The notes under the pieces are model-generated. The model saw nothing but the letters and a program-made list of their open reading frames with translations. It was not told the origin of the DNA and made no database searches. A stretch of 61,168 nucleotides of DNA from a bacterium. GTDB taxonomy: Bacteria > Armatimonadota > Abditibacteriia > Abditibacteriales > Abditibacteriaceae. The stretch is taken from the NCBI GenBank assembly GCA_004172935.1, contig SDZD01000038.1, positions 1-61,168 of the forward strand, given 5' to 3'. Positions within the stretch are counted from its first letter, which is position 1; each line of letters opens with the position of its first letter. Shown here in pieces: positions 53,898 through 61,168 of this stretch. The translations under genes were made by a program, and so were the position numbers.

Positions 53898-53928
53898 AAA
53901 AGCCCGCTTCACTTTGAAGCGGGCTTTT
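53898..53928. terminator. Bidirectional intrinsic terminator
   Basis: AAAAGCCCGCTTC and GAAGCGGGCTTTT with a 5-base loop, between convergent genes. Confidence 0.9.
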
Positions 53929-53944
53929 GTATTTTAAAAATAAG

Positions 53945-54697
53945 TTAGGCGACGATAGCGCGAAGTTGATCACGCAATTCGGCGGCTCGCTCGTAATCTT
54001 CGGAAGCCACGGCAATCGAGAGTTCTCGGCGAATACGGTCGGCGGCAGTAAGCGGACGGTTGTTCTCGATCCGTTCGCGCCACTCCTCCAAAAACTGGAT
54101 TTCGCGGCAAGACTCGGCCAGGTCTTCGCGCTCGACATCGCGGAAAAAGTCGCGGATGGACTCGATACCATCTTCGATGATTTCCATGGCGCGGTCATAG
54201 CGCTTGTCTTCGAGGGCCAGGCAGGCTCGTGCCCGCGCGTTCATCATCAGAACGTAGGGGCGGAATTGTTCGAGCGAAAGCCGGTCGGCCTCATCCTCGG
54301 CGTAATCGCGGATAAGGTCGAAGACGGTGATGTTGCGGCTAGTGTCGCGGATTACCTCGTGATAGTCGCCGAGGTGGAAGAGCGACAAGTAGCGGTAGTA
54401 GTACTGCATCGCCTCTTGTTTGAGGTCGGCGCAGGCTTCGGAATCAAGTGTCCACTCACTCCATTGTGAGGAGCCGGAATCAGCGCTTTCTTTCTGAGCC
54501 AGTTGATATTCAAGCAACGAATCGAACCCGTAAGGACGCTTGCCATCGGGACGACCGCTGATTTCCATCTGGAGGACGCCCAGATCGAGGCGCATTTGTA
54601 TCTTCTCGCGACCATCGGCACCGACGATGCGGCGAACGGTCACTTCATTGGGGTTATAGTCCCACCCTTGGAGCAGGACAGCCAAATCTTTGCTCAT
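53945..54697 (-). CDS. UVR-motif (UvrB/UvrC-type) protein
   Basis: Start at 54697 (MSKDLAVLLQGWDYNP), because AGAAGGA lies 6 bases before it; the longer frame to 54907 has a basic Arg-rich extension without a ribosome site. About 250 residues with a helical TPR-like middle (YYYRYLSLFHLGDYHEVIRD) and the C-terminal UVR motif ADRIRRELSIAVASEDYERAAELRDQL. The UVR motif mediates protein contact in UvrB/UvrC and in several stress regulators. It is not UvrB itself and its partner is unknown. Confidence 0.85.
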   Translation of the reverse strand: MSKDLAVLLQGWDYNPNEVTVRRIVGADGREKIQMRLDLGVLQMEISGRPDGKRPYGFDSLLEYQLAQKESADSGSSQWSEWTLDSEACADLKQEAMQYYYRYLSLFHLGDYHEVIRDTSRNITVFDLIRDYAEDEADRLSLEQFRPYVLMMNARARACLALEDKRYDRAMEIIEDGIESIRDFFRDVEREDLAESCREIQFLEEWRERIENNRPLTAADRIRRELSIAVASEDYERAAELRDQLRAIVA

Positions 54698-54938
54698 TGT
54701 GTCCTTCTTTTCTTCTCGTAAACCAGTAAACAGACGCCCGACAAGGGGTTTGGATGCCTGAAAGAGCATTTTCAGCCACAAGTCAAAACCGCGTCTTGTA
54801 ATTTCGAAGAGACGCACGGCCCTTCGAGTTCGTTCTAAACGTCGCCAAAGCAAATACGGTGCCTCACGAATTGTCAGGCACTTTATCACATCCACAATTG
54901 GACGCAAGGGGCCACTACCTTACACTTTTCCGACTTTT

Positions 54939-55598
54939 ATGCCGTCTCGCCCACCTCAGCAAGCCCCGACTAGCTCTAGCCACTATTTCTCACACCACCT
55001 TGCGCCGTTTTCGCCATCCGAACTGCAAAAGGCACGCTCGATTTCTATTCATTTCGAGTCAGTTGAGTTGCAATTCTTGACGGGTCAAGGAACGTTCTCA
55101 CGCGCCGAATTTGACGAAGGTTCACAGCTACTATTGGATACCATGTTCAAATACGGCGAATTTCCTGACAAAGCGAACTTCTGCGATCTCGGCTGCGGCT
55201 GGGGGCCTGTGGGCACCCTGTGGGCGAAAACCCACCCGAAACACCGCGTTTTCGCCCTCGATGTCAATCCGCGTGCGGTTCAACTGACCCAACTCAATTT
55301 CGAGCGCAACACCGTCTCCAATGCCGTCGCATGGTGCGCCGATGGTCTCAGCGCCACTCGCGATAGCGTGTTCGACATAGTCGCCTGTAACCCACCAATT
55401 CGAGCAGGGAACGCCACCATCGACTCGCTGTTCGAAGGCGCCCAGCGTTGCCTGAAACCAGGGGGCGAACTCTGGGCAGTTATCCGTACCGCTCAAGGCG
55501 CCAAATCGTGGGCCAAAAAGCTCAGCGCCCAATTCGGCGATTGCCACACAATGGAAATGCGCAATGGCTTCCGCATCTTGAGGGCGCCCAAATGTTGA
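54939..55598 (+). CDS. RsmC-like class I SAM methyltransferase
   Basis: 219 residues. SAM motif FCDLGCGWGPVG, acidic ALDVNPRAVQL and the catalytic NPPIRAG (NPPY-type) place it with the small-subunit-rRNA guanine-N2 methyltransferases (RsmC/MTS domain) that modify 16S rRNA. The usual N-terminal half of RsmC is absent, as in many short members. The following NHL lipoprotein gene starts within its last codons (7-base overlap). Divergent from the UVR gene. Confidence 0.88.
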   Translation: MPSRPPQQAPTSSSHYFSHHLAPFSPSELQKARSISIHFESVELQFLTGQGTFSRAEFDEGSQLLLDTMFKYGEFPDKANFCDLGCGWGPVGTLWAKTHPKHRVFALDVNPRAVQLTQLNFERNTVSNAVAWCADGLSATRDSVFDIVACNPPIRAGNATIDSLFEGAQRCLKPGGELWAVIRTAQGAKSWAKKLSAQFGDCHTMEMRNGFRILRAPKC

Positions 55599-56563
55599 AC
55601 CGCTCCTTGAGAGCAAAAACTCATCTCCTCGTTGTAGCGGGCCTTGCTACGCTAACGCTTTTGGGCGGCTGCCGTCGCAGCGCCGATACCTCCCCAACCG
55701 CCAAGACCAAACCACAGGTTTGGGTGTGGGGCACCAAAGGGCCGAAACTCGGCCAGTTCAAAGGGCCGCGCGCCATTGTGGTTGCCAAAGACGGCTTCAT
55801 CTACGTCGCCGACCGCGCCTCGCGCGTTTCTAAATGGACTAAAGATGGCAAGTGCGTTTTGAACTGGATGGCGCCCGTCGTCCGCAACGGACGCTTTGAA
55901 GGCCCCGAAGGCATCACCGATTTGCCCGATGGCGACTTAGCCGTCACCAACACCCACGCCAGCCGCGTTCTCATTTACTCGGCCAACGGCAAGCTCAAGT
56001 CGCAGTTCGGCACCTACGGCACCAAACCCGGCCAGTTCCTACTGGTAACGGGCGTCACCTGCGATAAAGACGGCTACATTTACTGCTCCGATTACGGCGG
56101 CCAATTCGACCGCGTCTCCAAATGGACTAAAGCGGGCAAACTCATCGCCACATGGCCCGGACACGGTCAAGGGCAACGCCAATTCCGCCGCCCCTGTGGG
56201 CTGGCGATTTCCAAAGCCGGTGACCTACTGGTAGCCGACATCGGCAACCACCGCATTCAAATCCTCGATAAAAATACTGGTGCCTACAAAGGCCAGTTCT
56301 CGGTGCAGGGCCGCGCCAACGGCCAGATGACCTACCCCTATGGCGTGGCAGTCGATGGTGAAGGTTTCATCTACACCGTCGAATATTCGCTGCACCGTGT
56401 CCAAAAGTGGTCGAGCGATGGCAAAAAGTGGATTGCCACCTGGGGCGAACCGGGGCGCTTGCCGGGACAATTAGCGAACCCCTGGGGGTTAAGCGTCGAT
56501 AAAGATGGCACGGTTTACGTCGCAGATACAAATAACGACCGCGTACAAAAATTTCATTTTTAA
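55592..56563 (+). CDS. NHL-repeat lipoprotein
   Basis: The ATG at 55592 gives a lipoprotein signal (LTLLGGC lipobox); the longer frame from 55448 is out of signal context. Residues ~45-323 are NHL repeats of a six-bladed propeller: IYVADRASRVSKW, VTNTHASRVLIY, IYCSDYGGQFDRVSKW, LVADIGNHRIQI and VYVADTNNDRVQKF. Likely a periplasmic or outer-surface binding protein. Translational overlap with the methyltransferase. Confidence 0.9.
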   Translation: MLNRSLRAKTHLLVVAGLATLTLLGGCRRSADTSPTAKTKPQVWVWGTKGPKLGQFKGPRAIVVAKDGFIYVADRASRVSKWTKDGKCVLNWMAPVVRNGRFEGPEGITDLPDGDLAVTNTHASRVLIYSANGKLKSQFGTYGTKPGQFLLVTGVTCDKDGYIYCSDYGGQFDRVSKWTKAGKLIATWPGHGQGQRQFRRPCGLAISKAGDLLVADIGNHRIQILDKNTGAYKGQFSVQGRANGQMTYPYGVAVDGEGFIYTVEYSLHRVQKWSSDGKKWIATWGEPGRLPGQLANPWGLSVDKDGTVYVADTNNDRVQKFHF

Positions 56564-56612
56564 CTTTTGAAGAGATAATCTGTCAATGGCATTTGCGTCT
56601 GGGTAAGTTCTC

Positions 56613-56825
56613 ATGATTTTTGAACTTATGTTGACAGTAGCGGCAGTTATCGCCATCTCCCGTATGGCCGAAACCGACCGAGGCGAAGGACTGAAATGGG
56701 GCGGCATCACTCTGGGTCTGTGCATTCTGACACTCTTCATCCCCATTTTCCCCTTCATCCGCGTCATGGTGGCCATCGGTATCGCCTTCGGCCTAATGAC
56801 CTTCACCAAGAAAACGTTCTATTGA
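56613..56825 (+). CDS. Small two-helix membrane protein
   Basis: 70 residues with two hydrophobic segments (MIFELMLTVAAVIAI; LGLCILTLFIPIFPFI and onwards) and a charged loop between. No family recognised. Followed by a good terminator at 56831, supporting that it is a real gene. Confidence 0.6.
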   Translation: MIFELMLTVAAVIAISRMAETDRGEGLKWGGITLGLCILTLFIPIFPFIRVMVAIGIAFGLMTFTKKTFY

Positions 56826-56830
56826 TTTCC

Positions 56831-56863
56831 AACGCCAGAGGCCCAAAGCTTCTGGCGTTTTTT
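56831..56863 (+). terminator. Intrinsic terminator
   Basis: AACGCCAGA and TCTGGCGTT with 11-base loop, followed by TTTT. Confidence 0.8.
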
Positions 56864-56929
56864 GCTTTTCGTTCAAAATCAGCCGAGCAGAGCGCCGATT
56901 AAGGCGCCAAATTCGCCCCGTCTAGGGAT

Positions 56930-57490
56930 GTGAACCTTTACCATTCCATTCCGCCACGCTTTTCTCGCACCCAAAAACTCCCCTCTACTCCCTACGCCCT
57001 CAATGTAGTTGTCGAAACCCCCAAGGGGGCGCACCATAAATTCGCCCTCAACGAAGAGTACGGGGTCATGGAATGGTCGCGAACCCTCCCAGCGGGCTTC
57101 GTGTGGCCGTGCGATTTCGGCTTCGTGCCTCAAACTCTCGCCGATGATGGCGACCCGCTCGATGTCTGCCTTCTCATAGAAGGCGGCACCTTCCCCGGTT
57201 GCCTCGTGGCTTCGCGAGTCGTCGGTGTCTTGGGCTACATGAAAAACGGCGTCGCCAACGACCGCCTGATAGCCGTCCCCTCGGCCAAAGCGGGCGCGGG
57301 CAACCACTGGAACGAAATCCACGATGTTGGCGACCTCAGCGACCGCCTCCTCCGCGAAATCGAAGATTTCCTCATCGGCTACAACCGCTTCGAAGGCCAC
57401 GAAGTCCAGGTGACAGGCCGCTTCGGACGCGACTACGCCAACGAACTAATCGAACGCGCCATCGAAGCCAACAAAACCAATCATGCCTGA
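56930..57490 (+). CDS. ppa: Inorganic pyrophosphatase
   Basis: Soluble class I pyrophosphatase that hydrolyses PPi to phosphate with Mg2+. GTG start at 56930 after AGGG; this start is not certain. Key residues: VVVETPKGAHHKF (Glu and Lys), DFGFVPQT and the signature DDGDPLDV, then NDRLIAVP. Around 186 residues, the usual size. Its last codons overlap the start of the zeta-toxin-like gene by 8 bases. Confidence 0.92.
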   Translation: MNLYHSIPPRFSRTQKLPSTPYALNVVVETPKGAHHKFALNEEYGVMEWSRTLPAGFVWPCDFGFVPQTLADDGDPLDVCLLIEGGTFPGCLVASRVVGVLGYMKNGVANDRLIAVPSAKAGAGNHWNEIHDVGDLSDRLLREIEDFLIGYNRFEGHEVQVTGRFGRDYANELIERAIEANKTNHA

Positions 57491-58049
57491 CCTTTACATA
57501 ATCAGCGGTCCCAATGGTGCAGGTAAAACCACCACGGCAATGCGTGTATTTCCTAGTCTGGGCGTCACGCACTTCATAAATGCCGACATGATAGCACAAG
57601 GTATCTCGCCACTAGATGTGGATAGTGCGGCACGAGCGGCGGGGCGTCTCATGCTAGAAGAAATGGAAGAATGCTTGGCAAACAAAGGGGATTTTGCTCT
57701 TGAGACGACTCTTGCCTCGCGCACACTCGCCTCTTTCGTCAAACGCTGCAAAGAAGCGGATTACCGCTTTATCTTGATATACGTCTGGCTACAAAGTGCT
57801 GATCTAGCAGTCGAACGTGTCGCCAAACGTGTTCGCGCGGGCGGTCACAATATTCCAGAAGAGACGATTCGACGCAGATACGAACGGGGACGAGCGAACT
57901 TCTTCTCGCTATATAAAGATATGGCCGATGAATGGGTAGTATTTGACAACACTTCACCACAGCCTGTCACTGTTGCTAGTATGAATGATGGACAAATGGA
58001 AATACTACAACCACAAACGTGGGAAATCATTTCTAGAGGAGAACTTTAA
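57483..58049 (+). CDS. Zeta-toxin-like P-loop kinase
   Basis: 188 residues. YIISGPNGAGKTTTA is a Walker A motif at residues 6-17; FINADMIAQGI and FALETTLASRTLASFVKR follow, as in zeta-type kinases that phosphorylate UDP-N-acetylhexosamine or a related target. The final stretch (RRRYERGRANFFSLY) fits a substrate-binding lid. It starts within the ppa gene and its stop overlaps the next ATG by one base, so the three genes are tightly coupled. With the following small gene it may be a toxin-antitoxin pair. Confidence 0.8.
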   Translation: MPDLYIISGPNGAGKTTTAMRVFPSLGVTHFINADMIAQGISPLDVDSAARAAGRLMLEEMEECLANKGDFALETTLASRTLASFVKRCKEADYRFILIYVWLQSADLAVERVAKRVRAGGHNIPEETIRRRYERGRANFFSLYKDMADEWVVFDNTSPQPVTVASMNDGQMEILQPQTWEIISRGEL

Positions 58050-58237
58050 TGGCATCAATTCAAACCACATCTCGACTTGAACTTATCGAAGGCACCATGC
58101 GCGAAGCTGTCGCCGATGCCATCGAAACCCACCGCCGCATGGGCCGCTCTATCGTAGTGATGGAAAACGGCCAAATCAAGCACATCAAAGCCAAAGATTT
58201 GAAGCCCCGCCCGCTCCCCAACGACGAGATGGAATAA
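58049..58237 (+). CDS. Small protein, possible antitoxin
   Basis: 62 residues, TAATG overlap with the zeta-like gene. MASIQTTSRLELIEGTMREA, then HRRMGRSIVVMENGQIKHIKAKDL. Not clearly of a known family, but the position and size fit an antitoxin or a small regulator of the kinase. The order toxin first, antitoxin second is less usual. Confidence 0.6.
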   Translation: MASIQTTSRLELIEGTMREAVADAIETHRRMGRSIVVMENGQIKHIKAKDLKPRPLPNDEME

Positions 58238-58346
58238 AAGTAGGCGAGGCAAGGGCTTTTTTCGCTCAGACAGCCATTAATTCCCCCTTCTCAAACGCGC
58301 GTCGCTTAAACTTCGCGATGCGCGTTTCCGTCTGGCGCAGCGCTTC

Positions 58347-61168
58347 ATGCCCTTCTCCTTTTCGTTCTCCAACCCTGTCGCGCTTTGGCTTTTGCCACCC
58401 CTCGCGCTCTACTTCGGGTGGACGGCATGGCGGTCGCTCGCCGACCTCAGCCCGGCCCGCCGAAACATTGCCCTTGGACTGCGTCTCCTCGTGCTCTCGC
58501 TGCTGGTTTTTGCCCTCGCGGGCGCGCAAATCGTGCGCTTCAACCAGCAGTTGGCGACGATGTTCATCCTCGACTACTCGGATTCGGTTTCGCCCGATGC
58601 CAAAACACGCGCCCTCGACTTCATCCAGCGCGCGGTATCGTCCAAACGCAACGACGACCAATTCGGTATCGTCGTCTTTGGCCGCGAATCCTACGTCGAA
58701 TTAGCCCCGCAAACCGCGAAATCGGTTTCGGGCATCAAAACCGTCGCTCCCACCGAGTTCACCGACATCGCCGCTGCCATGCGCCTTGGCATGGCCTCGC
58801 TCCCCGAAGGCGCCCAAAAGCGTATCGTGGTCTTGAGCGACGGCAACGAGAACCTCGGCGACGCGCGCGAAGAAGCGCTTTCCGCCTCCTCGAATAACGT
58901 CAAGGTCGACGTGGTTTCACTGGCTTCTCCGCAACGCCGCGAGGTGCTGCTCGAAAAGTTGACTATGCCCAACGAGGCGAAGATTTCCGAGCCGGTTGAA
59001 ATCCGCGTCATCGCCCGCGCCACTCAAGGCACCAAAGGCAAGCTCAACCTGTTCCGCGACGGCGAACTCATCGGTACCCGCGAAGTAGAGTTGCAGCAGG
59101 GCAAGAACATCTACACCTTCCCGCAAACCGTCAAAAAATCGGGCGCCTCAACTTTTGAAGCAAAGCTGGAAGTGCCGGGCGGCGCAGATACCAACGCCGA
59201 AAATAACCGTGCACTCGGCTTTCTGAACGTACAGGGCAAGCCGCGCATCCTTCTTGTTTCCAATGATCCGGCTCAAGACCAATTCTTGGTCAACGCCCTT
59301 GCCAAAGAAAAAGTAAACGTCGAAATGCGTGGCCCCGGTGGTCTGCCCGCCGACTTGCGCGGGATGCAGCCCTACGACGCCATCGTCCTCGACAACGTAC
59401 CCGCGTGGGAACTGAGCGGCACCCAAATGTTGTCGCTGCAATCGTATGTACGCGACCTCGGTTGCGGCCTCATCATGGTCGGCGGCGAACAGTCCTATGG
59501 GCCGGGCGGTTACCGCTCCACTCCCGTCGAAGAAGCTCTGCCAGTCACGATGGACATCAAGCAGATGCAGTACATCCCCGGCGGCGCCGTGGCGATGGTC
59601 ATGCACTCGTGCGAGTTCCCACAGGGCAACGACTGGGCGAAATCGGTTTGTACTCAGGTAGTACGCCAGCTCGGCGATCAGGATTACGCCGGGTTGGTTG
59701 TGTTCGGCATGGACGCCAGCATGGTATTCAATGGCGGAATGCTTAAGGTTGGCCCTAATCGCGGCTACATGCAAACCGCGATTCGTGGCATCGACCCCGG
59801 CGACATGCCCGACTTCGACGCCGCGCTCGAAGTGGCTTACAAAGGACTCACTGGCACCAAAGCCTACCTCAAGCACTGCATCATCCTCAGCGACGGCGAC
59901 CCCTCGCCTCCTGCCCCTGAACTCGTCAAGCGCTTCAACGCGGCCAAAATAACCGTCTCTACCATTGTCATCCAGCCACACGACAATTCGGGCAACCAGA
60001 ACATGTGGGAAATCGCCCGCGAACATCAAGGGCGTTTCTATAAGGTCAACAACCCGGCTCAAATCCCCAACATCTTCTTGAAAGAGGCCGCGACGGTTTC
60101 ACGCTCGGCTATCGTCGAAGATACCTTCGTTCCGCGCGTCACCGCCGAAAGCGCGATTTTAAAGGGCATCGGCGGCTTGCCCCCACTGCTCGGTTATGTC
60201 GCCACCAGCCCCAAAACCACGGCGCGCGAAATCCTCAAATCCAAAGAAGACGACCCCATCCTCGCCACATGGCAATATGGTTTAGGCAAGTCGGTGGCAT
60301 GGACCAGCGACGCGCGCCGTCGTTGGAGCGCGGGCTGGCTCCCTTGGAGTGGCTACTCCAAATACTGGGCACAGGCCGTGCGCTGGGCGATGCGAACCAC
60401 CACCAGCGCCGATCTGCAAACCAACGTCACCATCGAAAAAGGGCGTGGCAAAGTTTCGATTGAAGCCGTCGATGAAAAAGGCAACTTCGTCAACTTCCTC
60501 AACCCCAAAGCGCGCCTGATTAAGCCCGATTACAAGGCAAGCGACATCACTCTGGAACAGGTCGGGCCGGGACGCTACGAGGCACAATTCGACGCCCGCC
60601 AACTGGGCACTTATCTGGTCAATATCCGCACCCAGAACGGCGACAAAACACGTTCACAGATTACCGGCGGCGTGTTGCCCTACTCGCCGGAATACGCCTC
60701 GGTCGGCACAAACGACTTCCTGCTTCGTCAGGTAGCCGACCGCTCCAACGGCGATGTCCTCAAATTGGACGAAGCCCAAAAAGTCTTCAACCGCCCACGT
60801 ACGCCAGCGCGTTTGCCAGTTGATATTTGGATATATCTGCTGATGATCGCGGCCTGTTTGTTCCCGCTCGACGTGGCAGTCCGCCGCTTGCTGATTGGCG
60901 AAGAGCAACTGATGGCGCTCTCCGACCGCCTCCGCAACCGCAAATCCAAAGGCGACAACCCACAGCGCGGTGATACCGCCGAGAAACTGCGCGCCGCCCG
61001 TCTGGAACGCGAGGCCAAACGCGCGGGCACTGGCAGTGGCTCCCAACCGCCCGGCGCTCCCTCGGCTCCAAGCGCCCCCAAAGCGCCAGCGCGGCCCGCC
61101 AATGCCCCACCGCCCCCAGTGGCGAACGCTCCGCAAAGCCCGCCGCCCAAAACCGATGCCCCCACATC
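58347..61168 (+). CDS. VWA-domain membrane protein with amidotransferase-like region (3' truncated)
   Basis: The frame stays open to the window end. ATG at 58347 (MPFSFSFSNPVALWLLPPLAL) gives two N-terminal membrane segments, as in BatA-type proteins. Residues ~75-210 are a VWA domain with the MIDAS motif DYSDS (DxSxS) and VVLSDGNENLGDA. A region near ~300-375 (PYDAIVLDNVPAWELSG, CGLIMVGGEQSYGPGGY) resembles the class-I glutamine-amidotransferase-like fold of this protein type. A second VWA-like half has CIILSDGDPSPPAPELV. A C-terminal membrane helix (DIWIYLLMIAACLFPLDV) is followed by a charged, then a Pro/Ala-rich tail. It binds metal-dependent partners at the membrane; exact role unknown. 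Confidence 0.85.
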   Translation, partial: MPFSFSFSNPVALWLLPPLALYFGWTAWRSLADLSPARRNIALGLRLLVLSLLVFALAGAQIVRFNQQLATMFILDYSDSVSPDAKTRALDFIQRAVSSKRNDDQFGIVVFGRESYVELAPQTAKSVSGIKTVAPTEFTDIAAAMRLGMASLPEGAQKRIVVLSDGNENLGDAREEALSASSNNVKVDVVSLASPQRREVLLEKLTMPNEAKISEPVEIRVIARATQGTKGKLNLFRDGELIGTREVELQQGKNIYTFPQTVKKSGASTFEAKLEVPGGADTNAENNRALGFLNVQGKPRILLVSNDPAQDQFLVNALAKEKVNVEMRGPGGLPADLRGMQPYDAIVLDNVPAWELSGTQMLSLQSYVRDLGCGLIMVGGEQSYGPGGYRSTPVEEALPVTMDIKQMQYIPGGAVAMVMHSCEFPQGNDWAKSVCTQVVRQLGDQDYAGLVVFGMDASMVFNGGMLKVGPNRGYMQTAIRGIDPGDMPDFDAALEVAYKGLTGTKAYLKHCIILSDGDPSPPAPELVKRFNAAKITVSTIVIQPHDNSGNQNMWEIAREHQGRFYKVNNPAQIPNIFLKEAATVSRSAIVEDTFVPRVTAESAILKGIGGLPPLLGYVATSPKTTAREILKSKEDDPILATWQYGLGKSVAWTSDARRRWSAGWLPWSGYSKYWAQAVRWAMRTTTSADLQTNVTIEKGRGKVSIEAVDEKGNFVNFLNPKARLIKPDYKASDITLEQVGPGRYEAQFDARQLGTYLVNIRTQNGDKTRSQITGGVLPYSPEYASVGTNDFLLRQVADRSNGDVLKLDEAQKVFNRPRTPARLPVDIWIYLLMIAACLFPLDVAVRRLLIGEEQLMALSDRLRNRKSKGDNPQRGDTAEKLRAARLEREAKRAGTGSGSQPPGAPSAPSAPKAPARPANAPPPPVANAPQSPPPKTDAPT

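Noticed and set aside
54698..54907. N-terminal extension of the UVR-motif gene
   Set aside because: Strong AGAAGGA ribosome site before the Met at 54697; the extension is Arg-rich and not family-like.
56879..57400. - strand frame over the pyrophosphatase
   Set aside because: The + frame has all PPase motifs; the - frame has none.
1..61168. CRISPR array, tRNA, rRNA, riboswitch, insertion sequence
   Set aside because: No regular repeat-spacer series, cloverleaf, transposase or known riboswitch core was found on reading both strands by eye; a covariance-model search could still find a short RNA.

Overview
The window looks like a chromosomal segment of an Armatimonadota/Abditibacteriota-type bacterium. 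The main reason is five intact copies, plus one truncated copy, of the DUF1559 / H-X9-DG pseudopilin family. All five carry the near-invariant block FTLIELLVVIAIIAILA followed by FPVFARARENARR, a style I know mainly from Armatimonadota, Planctomycetota and Lentisphaerota. The phylum is inferred from family style and is not proven. I see no tRNA, rRNA, CRISPR array, insertion sequence or prophage.

Region 1 (1-30.4 kb) is a run of glycan-use cassettes, each joining one pseudopilin to extracellular glycosidases and sometimes a LacI regulator. (a) A 1-phosphofructokinase-like kinase (cut by the window edge), pseudopilin, GH32 fructanase, pseudopilin and DUF4432 aldose-epimerase-like protein, all on + and separated by hairpin-rich spacers. 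(b) On -, pseudopilin, LacI repressor 1, GH2 enzyme and a uronate-dehydrogenase-like SDR, then a separate five-bladed-propeller-type secreted protein. Three near-identical 16-bp LacI-type palindromes precede the pseudopilin, the GH2 gene and the propeller gene and define a local regulon. (c) A tachylectin-2-type lectin on -, divergent from a pseudopilin plus small lipoprotein pair with its own twin-palindrome promoter. (d) On -, LacI repressor 2 (with its own palindrome), pseudopilin, GH35 beta-galactosidase and a 1590-residue secreted protein that fuses a glycosidase-like region to an EEP phosphatase. A GH38 alpha-mannosidase lies upstream.

Region 2 (30.5-41 kb) holds a + cluster (CAP-domain protein, unknown protein, DUF2251 protein, cobalamin-binding protein); a - pair of secreted phosphatases (TAT-exported calcineurin-type and PafA-like alkaline phosphatase); a truncated pseudopilin remnant; a MerR-reductase pair with a classic long-spacer promoter; and transketolase.

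Region 3 (41-48.9 kb) holds a secreted astacin-type metalloprotease with Calx-beta domain, a membrane-linked protein with a caspase-like His/Cys pair, an AT-rich orphan gene, and an AraC regulator divergent from a fosmidomycin-resistance-type MFS exporter.

Region 4 (48.9-61.2 kb) is more housekeeping in character: FtsK, a GT2 glycosyltransferase with a sugar-nucleotide dehydratase, a UVR-motif protein, an RsmC-like methyltransferase overlapping an NHL-repeat lipoprotein, a small membrane protein, inorganic pyrophosphatase overlapping a zeta-toxin-like kinase and a small possible antitoxin, and a large VWA membrane protein cut by the window end. Intrinsic terminators separate most convergent genes.
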